This document shows, piece by piece, positions 25,727 to 34,324 of a stretch of DNA of 64,000 nucleotides (positions are counted from its first letter, which is position 1; each line of letters begins with the position of its first letter). The notes under the pieces are model-generated. The model saw nothing but the letters and a program-made list of their open reading frames with translations. It did not search any database and was not told the DNA's origin. Source of the stretch: Sphingosinicella sp. BN140058 (GTDB lineage Bacteria; Pseudomonadota; Alphaproteobacteria; Sphingomonadales; Sphingomonadaceae); assembly GCF_004135585.1 (NCBI RefSeq), contig NZ_CP035501.1, positions 607,001 through 671,000 on the forward strand, in the 5' to 3' direction. A program made the position numbers and the translations under genes.

Positions 25727-26365
25727 ATGAGCATCCTCGGCGGCATCACCGGTTCGTTCCTCAATCCCGTCAACTTCGGCCTGCTGGCCGCCGGCCCCGC
25801 CGGCTGGGCAGCGCTCGCGACCCGCACGCTTGGTGCCGCGATCGTCAAGGAAGTCATCGGACAGCTCGGCCAGCAGCTCGGCCTGCCGCCGGCGATCACC
25901 AACCTCGCCCAGAATGCCTTCTCGGCGGCGACCGGCACCACCGGCGGTCCGGCCAATATCGGCGAGGCGGTCGCCCAGCTGGCGCAGGACTTCAACCTGT
26001 CGCCGTCGCAGCAGGGCGAGCTGACCCGCGCCGCCCAGAACGATCAGCGCGAGATGTTCGACAAGCTCGCCGACGCCTTCAAGAGCGGCAAGGAAATGGC
26101 CGAATCCCGCAAGTCGCGCGGCTCCAAGTCCGGCGCAAGCTGGCTGCAGGTGATCGCCGACTCGATGGCCGAGGCACTCGACAAGAAGGTCCAGGACATG
26201 GACTCGATGGCCAAGGCGCTCGACAAGCAGGGCAGCAACAAGTCGGTCAAGGCGTCGACCGATCTGCAGGTCGCCGGCCAGGAATTCTCCTACCTGATGA
26301 ACGCCAGCAGCACCGTCATCAAGACGATCGGCGAAGGTCTCAGCGGTATGGCCCGCAAGCAATAA
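25727..26365 (+). CDS. Candidate T3SS filament/translocator protein
   Basis: The protein has 212 residues without a Sec signal. A hydrophobic helical stretch near 15-50 (LLAAGPAGWAALATRTLGAA) could enter membranes. A helical middle follows, and the C-terminus is VAGQEFSYLMNASSTVIKTI then GEGLSGMARKQ. Length and helical make-up resemble EspA-type needle-extension proteins. Its tail resembles that of the needle candidate (ALETMARKN). Tandem boxes upstream and a strong terminator downstream make it a monocistronic, probably highly expressed gene, which fits a structural substrate. I cannot tell filament from translocator. Confidence 0.6.
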   Translation: MSILGGITGSFLNPVNFGLLAAGPAGWAALATRTLGAAIVKEVIGQLGQQLGLPPAITNLAQNAFSAATGTTGGPANIGEAVAQLAQDFNLSPSQQGELTRAAQNDQREMFDKLADAFKSGKEMAESRKSRGSKSGASWLQVIADSMAEALDKKVQDMDSMAKALDKQGSNKSVKASTDLQVAGQEFSYLMNASSTVIKTIGEGLSGMARKQ

Positions 26366-26384
26366 CAGTCGCTTACCCCCTGGG

Positions 26385-26416
26385 GGAGGGCGGACTCCGG
26401 TCCGCCCTCCTTCTTT
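26385..26416 (+). terminator. Intrinsic terminator after the filament-like gene
   Basis: A perfect 11-bp stem (26385-26395 with 26400-26410) with a TCCG loop is followed by TTCTTT. It should end the transcript of the candidate filament gene. Confidence 0.85.
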
Positions 26417-26435
26417 GCGTTTCCGGAGGTTCGAA

Positions 26436-27350
26436 ATGAAACGTGCACTTGCTCTCCTCGTCGCCCTCGGCCTTTGCGGATCGCCGGCCACCGCGCAGAA
26501 TATGGGCTGGAGCACGATCATTCCCTCGGTCACCGGCACCGACACGCTGGGCCTAACCCTGCGCGGCCAGATGCAGGGCCGAAACGGCGGCGCCCGTGCG
26601 GCGGGACCGCGCAACAATTTCGTCGGCACGACCGGGCCGGCACCCACGGCGGTCAACCTTCAGGCGCTCCGCTACAAGCCCTCCAAGCAGCGCCGCGCCG
26701 CCAATCTCGCCGCCTTCGTCGCCAAGACCCGCGCGGTCGATCAGGGCAATGCCGCCGACATGCAGCGCCTGTTCGCCTCGGGCGATTTCATAGACAAAGT
26801 CGGCGGTGCGATCGCGCCGCTCGGGCTGCGGGTCGACAATATCGCCGATGCCTATGCGATCTGGTGGATCAGCGCCTGGAACGCGACCCGCGGCAACAAC
26901 GACAGCCCCAGCCGCGCGATGAGCCAGGCGGTCAGCGCGCAGGCGGCGCGGGCGATCGGCGCCACCCCCGAGATCGTCGGGGCCGACGATGCCGCCAAGC
27001 AGGAATTCGCCGAGGCTCTGCTCATCCAGATGAGTCTGGTCGACACCGCCGTCGAGCAGAACAAGAACAATCCGGCGCAATTGCGCGCGCTCGGCTCCGC
27101 CGTGGCGCAAGGGGCCGAGCAGATGGGCATCGATCTGTCGGCGATGCAATTAACCGAGAATGGCTTCGTGCCCGCCGGCGGTGCCGATGCGGCGCCGGCA
27201 AACCAGGAAAAGGGCAAGCAAGCCCGCTTGGCCGGGGTCGCCACGACCGCTCCCGACGAGGACGGCAAGCCCCTGCCCTATGGCCTCGCCGCGGCTGCGG
27301 CGGGCCTCGGCGCAGGCGGCTGGATGCTGCTCCGCCGCCACCGCGCCTGA
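26436..27350 (+). CDS. DUF6683-family exported protein
   Basis: The protein has 304 residues from the ATG behind GGAGG. It has a Sec signal (ALALLVALGLCGSPATAQ). LQALRYKPSKQRRAANLAAF, GLRVDNIADAYAIWWISAWN and the following helical region match the uncharacterised DUF6683 family as I recall it. The C-terminus has a short hydrophobic anchor (LAAAAAGLGAGGWMLL) followed by RRHRA, so the protein may be held in the membrane like a sorted or tail-anchored protein. It follows the T3SS but has its own ribosome site after a terminator. A role in the T3SS is not shown. Confidence 0.7.
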   Translation: MKRALALLVALGLCGSPATAQNMGWSTIIPSVTGTDTLGLTLRGQMQGRNGGARAAGPRNNFVGTTGPAPTAVNLQALRYKPSKQRRAANLAAFVAKTRAVDQGNAADMQRLFASGDFIDKVGGAIAPLGLRVDNIADAYAIWWISAWNATRGNNDSPSRAMSQAVSAQAARAIGATPEIVGADDAAKQEFAEALLIQMSLVDTAVEQNKNNPAQLRALGSAVAQGAEQMGIDLSAMQLTENGFVPAGGADAAPANQEKGKQARLAGVATTAPDEDGKPLPYGLAAAAAGLGAGGWMLLRRHRA

Positions 27351-27369
27351 TCACGCCTGTTCAACATGC

Positions 27370-27402
27370 GCGCTCGCGCGGCGGACGACGCCGCGCGAGC
27401 GC
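27370..27402. terminator. Strong hairpin between convergent genes
   Basis: A perfect 14-bp stem (27370-27383 with 27389-27402) with a GACGA loop lies between two convergent stop codons, so it may serve both strands. There is no long T tract. Confidence 0.7.
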
Positions 27403-27409
27403 TTGGTGT

Positions 27410-27649
27410 TCAGGCCCAGGTCCGCGGATCGGCGCCGGCGCAGCCATAAGGCGGCAGCTGGTCCGGAAAGCGCGCCTTCAATTTGCCGCATCCCCAGCTG
27501 CGCACCGGCCCCGGCATGTAGCCGTTCAGCATGATCCCGACCTCGTCATACGGCGTGTCCGAACTCGCGACGTAGCGATAATAGCGCCCGCCGATCATCA
27601 CGATCACGCCGATCAGGATCACGCACGCCACTTGCAACAGCTTCTTCAT
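27410..27649 (-). CDS. Small membrane-anchored hypothetical protein
   Basis: The protein has 79 residues from the ATG behind GGGGAGCTGG. One N-terminal helix (LLQVACVILIGVIVMIGG) is followed by a short outside domain with two cysteines (SWGCGKLKARF, PYGCAGADP). No family is recognised. Confidence 0.55.
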   Translation of the reverse strand: MKKLLQVACVILIGVIVMIGGRYYRYVASSDTPYDEVGIMLNGYMPGPVRSWGCGKLKARFPDQLPPYGCAGADPRTWA

Positions 27650-27808
27650 TCCAGCTCCCCAGGTCGAGACCGGGAGCCGACTTGCAGGCACAGGCGGTGA
27701 ATGCAAGATGGTTCGGAGACGGAATGAGATGGCAGGCCCAATTCCCTAAAATGCTGCGGGAAGGCGGCGGCATCGGCGCGCGCGGTGCTGGGCGGCCGGT
27801 TACGGCGC

Positions 27809-28717
27809 TCAGATCCATTCGTCCTCTGCGGTGAAGTCGACGGTCAGCCAGCAGCCGGGGTTGGCGCCGCCGAGGGCTGCGGCGATCTCGCTCCTGATCC
27901 GATCGAGAGTCCGGAAGGTCGTCGCGGCATCTTGCGACGCCGCGACCAGACCGATCTCGACGAAGCGCTGACGTCCGCTGCGCCGAACATGCGTGTTGAA
28001 GCGGCGGAAGCCGTGCCGGGCGGCGACCTCCCGTGCGACGCTGCGGACCTGCTCGTCCAGATCTTCGGGCGCGATCTGCATGATCTCTCGTCCCACCTGA
28101 AGGATCGTTCGAAGCGGAAGCGGGATCAGAACGACCGATACAAGGGTGAGGATGGCGGAATCGAGATAGGGCACCATCCAGGCCCAGCGGGTACCGGCGA
28201 GCAGTCCGCCGGCCAGAAAGCCGAGGCCGAGCGCCGTGCCGAGGATCGAGGCGACGAGCCACGAGCGCGCGTCGAGGTCCAGCAATTGGGAGCCGAGCCT
28301 TCGGCCGGACCGCCGCAGATAGAGATAGAAGCCGGCGCTGAACACGGTCACTACCCCGTAGAAGATCGCCGCACTGTCGAAATCCACCGGCCGCCCGCCA
28401 GTGAAGATGCCGTTCAGGCCCTCGAGGAAGCCGTAGAGACAGGCGAAGGTGAGGAGCAGGCTGCTGATCAGGGCGATCAGCGGCTCGAGGTGCCAATAGC
28501 CATATTGGAACCTCTGGTCGGCGCCTTTCGCGATCAGCCGCGCCGCGACCAGCGACAGGCTCGTCATCGCCGCTTCGACGATCGTGTAGATGCCATCGAA
28601 CAGGATGGACTGCGAGCCGACGACCAGACCGAAGGACACGGTGACGATCGCGACGACGACCGCCACCGCCAGCGAGGCGCCCAACAGCCGGCTTTCGCGC
28701 GCGCCCGCTTCGCTCAC
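27809..28717 (-). CDS. Cation diffusion facilitator (CDF) family efflux protein
   Basis: The protein has 302 residues from the GTG behind AAGGAG; longer ATG starts lack a ribosome site. About six membrane helices are seen. FGLVVGSQSILFDGIYTIVE is the CDF signature in TM2 (the acidic metal-site residues are S-x-x-x-D plus later LDLDARSWLVASILGTALG), and a C-terminal cytoplasmic dimerisation domain starts near 205. CDF proteins exchange Zn2+, Co2+ or Fe2+ for protons. The metal cannot be assigned from sequence. Confidence 0.85.
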   Translation of the reverse strand: MSEAGARESRLLGASLAVAVVVAIVTVSFGLVVGSQSILFDGIYTIVEAAMTSLSLVAARLIAKGADQRFQYGYWHLEPLIALISSLLLTFACLYGFLEGLNGIFTGGRPVDFDSAAIFYGVVTVFSAGFYLYLRRSGRRLGSQLLDLDARSWLVASILGTALGLGFLAGGLLAGTRWAWMVPYLDSAILTLVSVVLIPLPLRTILQVGREIMQIAPEDLDEQVRSVAREVAARHGFRRFNTHVRRSGRQRFVEIGLVAASQDAATTFRTLDRIRSEIAAALGGANPGCWLTVDFTAEDEWI

Positions 28718-29028
28718 CCGAGGGCTCCTTGTTCGGCTGCCGAGCGGAGGCACGCCGGCGCCGAGGGTCACTGCGTGGCGAGCACTACGGCAGCCGCCAT
28801 CCGCCTCCGCCGGCCTATGGTACCTACGATGCCAAGCCGGTGGCGTCGCAAGTCTCACGATCTCCTCCCGGCAGCACCGGGCCAGTCTACTGGTCGCTTA
28901 TGCCGATCGAAGAAGGTAAGTGGCATCGGGATTTTCCCGTGCGTCGCGAACGCGCGACGGTGCACATTGCGGGGAACATGATCGTGCCGTTGCGAGTGAA
29001 TGCGGCTCGCGTGCGACAGTCAGAGCCC
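28718..29028. other. Gap without a supported gene
   Basis: Plus-strand frames are open here (for example from 28729), but none has a ribosome site, a recognisable product or neighbour-like codon use. It may contain the CDF promoter near 28720-28780. I see no repeat or terminator. Confidence 0.4.
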
Positions 29029-29751
29029 TCAGAGCTTGTAGCCCTCGAAAGCCATGCGCAACCTGACGTATTTCGCCACGCCCTCGAAGTCCGGATATAT
29101 ATCGGCGGGCGTTTGACCCATCAGAATAAGGTCGTTAAGCGCTTCGTCCGCATCCCGGGTGGGGATTATGCATCTGTGCAGAATAGGCGAGGATTGCGGC
29201 ATCTGCGATAGATATGCCCCAAGGTCGAACTGTTCACCCCTTGCGATAATGAAGCTTCCAACCTGACGGTGAATGCGGGCATTACCGGTGTTGCGCGGCC
29301 GTAGCACGGCAAAGTAGCGCGGATCCGCGATCTTGGGGAACTCGCGGGCGTCAAGCGCCCAGACGGCCACGTGCGACTGTCTGACGCGGTCGACCTTGGC
29401 GTAATAGAACGCAAAGAATGCCGCGGCATACGGGCTCAGGCTCCAGTCCAGCAATCTGGTAGGCATTCCGTAATGCTGTGCTATCGCTCCCGTTTCTTCG
29501 TGGTCGTCCGGTAGATCCTTGCCCAGTCTGCGGTTCAGAACTCGAAAGAAATTCAGATACCGTATGTACGACTTTTGACGATCCACATCCGCTCCAACGT
29601 AGGCGCGATCGAAGCTTGACGAGAGTGGCCAGTCGGCATCGGCCTGCCCCCTGAAGGCGAACCGCTTCATGATCGGCTGCGACCCTCCGAACAAATCCGG
29701 AAGCGCTCCCTTGAAGTCGCGCCAGCTCTTGAAGCTGTGTTGCTCGGTCAA
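29029..29751 (-). CDS. FRG-domain protein of a two-gene ATPase module
   Basis: The protein has 240 residues from the TTG that overlaps the ATPase stop (TTGA); no good ATG is available near the N-terminus. FKSWRDFKGALPDLF, FAFRGQADADWPLSSSFDRA and ETGAIAQHYGMPTRLLDWSL then SPYAAAFFAFYY are the FRG-domain signature, including the FRGQ motif that names it. FRG proteins are poorly understood and frequent in defence and mobile regions. Codon use looks less GC-rich than in the T3SS genes. Coupling to an ATPase suggests a sensor-effector pair, with FRG as the likely effector. Confidence 0.8.
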   Translation of the reverse strand: MTEQHSFKSWRDFKGALPDLFGGSQPIMKRFAFRGQADADWPLSSSFDRAYVGADVDRQKSYIRYLNFFRVLNRRLGKDLPDDHEETGAIAQHYGMPTRLLDWSLSPYAAAFFAFYYAKVDRVRQSHVAVWALDAREFPKIADPRYFAVLRPRNTGNARIHRQVGSFIIARGEQFDLGAYLSQMPQSSPILHRCIIPTRDADEALNDLILMGQTPADIYPDFEGVAKYVRLRMAFEGYKL

Positions 29752-31328
29752 TCCGCGTCCGCCGATTCGACGATCGGCGCCTCCGCCTGGATGTCCATCT
29801 TCTTCGGGCGGATTAGGGCAGAGTGCAGATAATAATAGTCGGCGTCCGGCAACTCTGCGCTTACGTGCGAACGAAGGCTCTTGGTGGAGCTGAAGTACTT
29901 CACGATCGGCTTCGCACCGGTCGTGTCTTCGAAGCCGATGAGCCCGTGGAGCCAAAGAACCTCGCCGAGCGATACCGTCCGCCAATCAAAGCTCGGCGAC
30001 CAGCCTCCCACTTGCTCGGTGAACGCCTGTTCCGCGCGACGTAGATCGGCAAGCGTGAATCGCTCGGCTCCCAAGGCGGGTATGAAGACGCGGTCAATGG
30101 CGCGGATCAGTTCCTGGCGGAAACCATTGGCGACCGTGGTCCGTCCGTGATCGCTGTCGAGCGCGGCCATGTGATCGGTGGCAGTCTCGATGGCCAGATC
30201 GGCCAATTGCTTGCCGGTATCCATGATGATCTGCGCGATCGCGGAACCATCGGGTTGCGTCTTCTCGGCGATACAATGTTCAACATACTGTCCGAGCGCA
30301 TTGCCGATCTCGATGATCTCGCGGGGCAAGAAGCGGGTGTGTCGTACGATCACGTCGCAAACGCGCTCCTCGCCGCCGCTCCTGACCTCGTTCCGAACCT
30401 TTTCGATGCCCAGCCATCGCCGCACATTGTTTACCTTCTCTTTCGCATCCACTTGTGCGCTGGGCGGCAACCCGTCGATCTTTCGTTGAAGAAAGTAAAG
30501 CGCCGCATCATCGGTCCAATCGAGGCAGCGTATCATGTCATTCCGGCTGAAACGCCGGCCGTGCTCGCTCTGCATCAGGCTTGCGTAGACGGTATCGCGC
30601 ACAGCCACGACGATATGGATGCGGTTGCTGACGTTGGGGTCCTGGAACTTGCGGAGCATCCACAGCAATAGCCCAACCTGGCAGTCAGTCGCCGCAGCGG
30701 GGGAAGCGCCGAACGTCTCGTCGAGTGTGTCGATGTAGCAGGCAACCGGCGTGGAAATCGCACTCGACTTCAGAACGCGATCCTCGAGTTCGGTCCAGAA
30801 TGCCTCCTTGAGGAAGCTGTCGAGTCGGCTTCGATCGCTGTATCTCGCCAGGAACTGGTTCAATGCGGAGACGATCGGGAACGCCACCGATGCCTTGTCG
30901 AAATGCTGCCGGCAAAAATCCACGAAGAAGGCTTTGTCCTCCGGACGCATGCTGATCGTGGTTCCCGGCGGGGCAGAGTAATTGACGAGGTTCGACGCGA
31001 TGCCGGCATAAGCGGCCGCGCCCCAAAGCCGCCGCCAAAGCTCTACGCGTTCATGATGCTCAGGATAGGATCGATGCACCCATCGCATCTCCGAGATCCA
31101 CACGCTCTCATCCCGCTGAGGGAAGACGAGGAGATGCTCACCCGTTTGACTGCTCGCGTCTCGTTCCATCGCCCTGATGTACCGGCTCTTCCCGGCGCCG
31201 CGCCGACCGACGATGATCCTCACGCGCCTGTCGCTCGGACGAAAGGCGATATCTCCCCAGCGATCCTCGAAGCGAATAAAGCCCTCTTGGCCTTCGATAC
31301 CGCCGTCCACATTTCCGAACAGGGGCAA
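29748..31328 (-). CDS. P-loop ATPase of a candidate defence module
   Basis: The protein has 526 residues from the TTG behind GGGAGGAG; an upstream GTG at 31370 lacks a ribosome site. A Walker A motif IIVGRRGAGKSRYIRAMERD lies near residue 41. PVACYIDTLDETFGA is a plausible Walker B, and RIHIVVAVRDTVYASLM may hold sensor residues. The arrangement fits STAND/KAP-like P-loop NTPases, possibly the Sll1717 type. The C-terminal 150 residues have no recognised domain. It forms a coupled pair with the FRG gene. No phage, restriction or toxin-antitoxin genes are adjacent. Confidence 0.75.
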   Translation of the reverse strand: MPLFGNVDGGIEGQEGFIRFEDRWGDIAFRPSDRRVRIIVGRRGAGKSRYIRAMERDASSQTGEHLLVFPQRDESVWISEMRWVHRSYPEHHERVELWRRLWGAAAYAGIASNLVNYSAPPGTTISMRPEDKAFFVDFCRQHFDKASVAFPIVSALNQFLARYSDRSRLDSFLKEAFWTELEDRVLKSSAISTPVACYIDTLDETFGASPAAATDCQVGLLLWMLRKFQDPNVSNRIHIVVAVRDTVYASLMQSEHGRRFSRNDMIRCLDWTDDAALYFLQRKIDGLPPSAQVDAKEKVNNVRRWLGIEKVRNEVRSGGEERVCDVIVRHTRFLPREIIEIGNALGQYVEHCIAEKTQPDGSAIAQIIMDTGKQLADLAIETATDHMAALDSDHGRTTVANGFRQELIRAIDRVFIPALGAERFTLADLRRAEQAFTEQVGGWSPSFDWRTVSLGEVLWLHGLIGFEDTTGAKPIVKYFSSTKSLRSHVSAELPDADYYYLHSALIRPKKMDIQAEAPIVESADAD

Positions 31329-31617
31329 GTTCTCTCTCCTCCCTGGAACGTTTCTAAGCCGACGGAGCACTTCGTGCCGTGATCAAGATACACGAAGGCA
31401 TCCGGAGAAGAAGTACTTTATCAATTCAAGAAAATGCCGATTGTGGCGACCATGAGTCGATCAGGTCGGTGCATCAGGAGATACGTTGCGCTGAAAGCGC
31501 TGCGAATTCCGGGACAAGCATGCTACCGAGCGGCGCAAGCGCTCGTTTTGACCGCCGATACCAGGCACTCGGCTCCTAGATTGACGAGTGCCCCCCAGCC
31601 CACTGCAAGGCTCCTGG

Positions 31618-33417
31618 TTAAACGATCCCAACCGCATCGTAACCTTCGGAGATCGCCTTCAGCCGCTCCTCTCTGCGCGGGTCGTCGGCATAGTAGACAC
31701 CGGCAACAGTCTCGAGCGTACGGCGCGCGGCCGAGAAATTCGAAGTCGGGGTCAGACGGACCAGGGTGAGGTAAAAGAGCAGCGCAGCATCCCTGATCGG
31801 GATGATCGGCTGACCATCGCCGTCGAGCGCGGTGACGATGCCGTGGACGGCTCGGTTGTGGATGCCGCTATAACGGTGCACCCCACCATAATCCTGATAC
31901 TCCGGCAGGGGCTCGTAGTGGCGCATATGGTCCGGTTGGCCAACCGCGGCAGGGTTTGCGAAGTTGCGAAGCGCCCCGCCATTGCGGCCGAGTCCGGCGC
32001 CGATCTCCCAGTTCCAGTCCTGTACCGGTTTCGGCTCGGGGTACCAGTTGGCGATGAAGACCCCGAAAATATCGCTGAAGGATTCGTTCAGCGCCCCGGG
32101 CAGATCGCGGTAGACCAGGTTGGAGGAGCTCGAAGTAACGCCATGCGTAAGCTCGTGCGCGATAATGTCGAGGTGCCGGGCGAAGCTCATCAGCGTGCCG
32201 GTGGCGTCCTTTTCCTGCCCGTACCACATCGCGTTCCGCCACCAGGCCGCATTGCCCCACTGCGGACGTGTAGGACTGGTGTCGTCACCGGAATAAACGT
32301 TGACGACCGAGACCAGCTTCATTCCCCGGTCGTCGATACCGTTACGCTTCAGCACATCGTTGAAGAAGTCGAATACAAGAGTGGCGTGCCAATGGGCCGA
32401 GACCGCGGCCGGCGAAGCATCGCCGATATCATGGTTCGGGAAGGGCATCGCTGTTTCCGGGAGGGCAGGGATCGGTTCTTCGCTGATGTTCCCGAATTTA
32501 TAGTCGTAGGTTACGATGTCGCGCTGTGGGTCGTTGAGGATGTAGCTTTCGCCAACCTTCAACCCGTAGAACTTGCGCAGCTCATTGGCACAGTCGATGC
32601 CACACATTGGTGAGGGTACGAAATGGGGGGCTGACGCGAAATAATAGCGGATGGAACCGTCCTCGGCGTCGACGAGATAGTCGTAACTACACAAACCCGG
32701 CCGAGCGTGGCGTACGCAAGCGACGGGATCGGCATCCCTCTCGACCTCATCGCCCTTGGGCGGCGTCAGCTGCGTGTTGCGAAAGCGGTAGGTTAGATAT
32801 TCCGTTCCAGCGTCGTCGACATACCAGGTGAGGGTTGGCGCGACCGCAGGGTCCGTCAGGTTCGCCGGCGCCGCACACCAGTCGGCAAGCCTGCGCCAAG
32901 CCTCGATTGGGCTCAGTCGCGCAATCGCAGGTCGGACCGGCGGTGGTGCAAGCTGCCCATTGACCGCCACCAGCGCCTTCGATTCGCGATCGACATCGAC
33001 GACGACGCGCGCGCCGAAGATTGGAACTTCTCCTGACGACTGCTGATACGTCACCGTGTTAGCGTCGATGTCGGGCGCGACTCCGACGAGACGAGTAGTC
33101 ATGGTCGGCATGCGTTCGGGCCGATCGGGTGCGGTCACCGCGAGCATCGGCCGGCTGTCGAGATCCTGGAGCAGCGTCTCAAGATGCCGGCGTGACGCGG
33201 CATCGCTGCTCGAACTTCTGAGCTGCCTTCGCTCGGCCAGGAGGAGATTGTACTTCTGCGCGTCGGGGTCCGCAGCCCTGGCGCTCTGGGGAGCGGTCCT
33301 CTCACGCTTCAGCGAGGTGCGCTCGAGTCGCTGCAGGCGGGACGAGAGTGCCCGCATGCCGCGGCTGGCGTAGGATTGACCGAACCCGTTGGCGTTAATT
33401 CCGCGCAAGCCTGACAT
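31618..33417 (-). CDS. M4 (thermolysin-like) metallopeptidase
   Basis: The protein has 599 residues from the ATG behind AAGGGAG. A propeptide-like N-terminal half includes an FTP-like stretch (EVPIFGARVVVDVDRESKAL). The catalytic domain has the zinc motif HELTH at about 421-425, followed by GALNESFSDIFGVF with the third ligand Glu. The substrate-binding histidine segment (SGIHNRAVHGIV) lies near the C-terminal half. No Sec signal is visible in this or the longer frame (the N-terminus is basic and polar), which is unusual for M4 enzymes. It could be cytoplasmic, misannotated at the 5' end, or exported another way. Confidence 0.85.
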   Translation of the reverse strand: MSGLRGINANGFGQSYASRGMRALSSRLQRLERTSLKRERTAPQSARAADPDAQKYNLLLAERRQLRSSSSDAASRRHLETLLQDLDSRPMLAVTAPDRPERMPTMTTRLVGVAPDIDANTVTYQQSSGEVPIFGARVVVDVDRESKALVAVNGQLAPPPVRPAIARLSPIEAWRRLADWCAAPANLTDPAVAPTLTWYVDDAGTEYLTYRFRNTQLTPPKGDEVERDADPVACVRHARPGLCSYDYLVDAEDGSIRYYFASAPHFVPSPMCGIDCANELRKFYGLKVGESYILNDPQRDIVTYDYKFGNISEEPIPALPETAMPFPNHDIGDASPAAVSAHWHATLVFDFFNDVLKRNGIDDRGMKLVSVVNVYSGDDTSPTRPQWGNAAWWRNAMWYGQEKDATGTLMSFARHLDIIAHELTHGVTSSSSNLVYRDLPGALNESFSDIFGVFIANWYPEPKPVQDWNWEIGAGLGRNGGALRNFANPAAVGQPDHMRHYEPLPEYQDYGGVHRYSGIHNRAVHGIVTALDGDGQPIIPIRDAALLFYLTLVRLTPTSNFSAARRTLETVAGVYYADDPRREERLKAISEGYDAVGIV

Positions 33418-33811
33418 GACGATGCTCCCTTTGCCTTGCTTGGCCAAAGCCGGCATCCGCTTGCGGTCCCGACCTCTCGAACGCTTCACTGGCTTCCGGG
33501 GTGCAATAATGGGCTCCATCCGGCGCGCGCGTGATGGACGTCACGCCACCTTGATTTTCGTCGTCGCACCAGAGTCAGGAAAGAGCTTCATGCAAACATC
33601 AGACTGAGCCGAACCGTAAGAACCTCATGCCTCGCCCAACACTCCGACGCGCGGTTGCGCCGCCGCGCTGGCGCTCACGGCTTCGGAGGCAAGCTGGAGT
33701 AGGGACACGCTCGCGTTACGCGGCTGCACTGGCGAATGCTCCCGATTGATGCGCCTGCTTGGAGTGATGGTCTCGTTCAGTCCCCGTCGCTCAGGTCCTC
33801 GCCCGGTGGCC
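33418..33811. other. Gap between the M4 peptidase and SRPBCC genes
   Basis: No gene, repeat or terminator can be supported in these 394 nt. The peptidase promoter is expected near 33430-33600. Confidence 0.4.
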
Positions 33812-34324
33812 TCACCCGCGTCCGGCGCTCGCCCGCAGCGTGGCCAAAAGCTCGTCGAGCTGCCCGAACTGCTCGGGCATTCCCTCCTCCATGCCGAGCA
33901 GGGCCTCGTCCAGCGCCTCCTTGGTCGGGTAGAGTTCGTGGAGGGTCAGCAACGTCTTTCCGCTCCGCTCTTCGAAGGTGAGCGTGGTCACCGGCCCCTC
34001 CTCGCCCTCGTCGTTGGTCCAGACCAGCCGCGTCGGCGGCACCACCTCGAGATATTTGCCATAGAAGGCCATCGAACTCCCGGCATCGTGGCCGAATTCC
34101 AGGCGGTACCGGCCGCCGGTCCGGACATCCATCTCGCACGACAGCAAGGGCACGCCAGCCGATTTCGGGGCCCACCATTGCTTGAACAGGTCGGCCTGGG
34201 TCCAGGCTTCGAACACGATGCGTGCCGGCGCGTCGAAGATGCGCGTGACGACCAGTTCGCGGTCGGATCTGCGGTTGACGCGCGTGCCTTCGTGCGTGCT
34301 GCGCTCACGTCCCTGGTGGTTCAT
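33812..34324 (-). CDS. SRPBCC/AHSA1-type protein
   Basis: The protein has 170 residues. VTRIFDAPARIVFEAWTQAD and FKQWWAPKSAG are the START/AHSA1-like beginning, and GKTLLTLHELYPTKEALDEA the end, of this ligand-binding fold. In bacteria such genes usually follow an ArsR regulator, as here: its start overlaps the regulator's end by 20 nt. The ligand is unknown. Confidence 0.85.
   Translation of the reverse strand: MNHQGRERSTHEGTRVNRRSDRELVVTRIFDAPARIVFEAWTQADLFKQWWAPKSAGVPLLSCEMDVRTGGRYRLEFGHDAGSSMAFYGKYLEVVPPTRLVWTNDEGEEGPVTTLTFEERSGKTLLTLHELYPTKEALDEALLGMEEGMPEQFGQLDELLATLRASAGRG

Noticed and set aside
28729-29211. Plus-strand frame between the CDF and FRG genes
   Set aside because: It overlaps the FRG gene end, has no ribosome site and no recognisable product.
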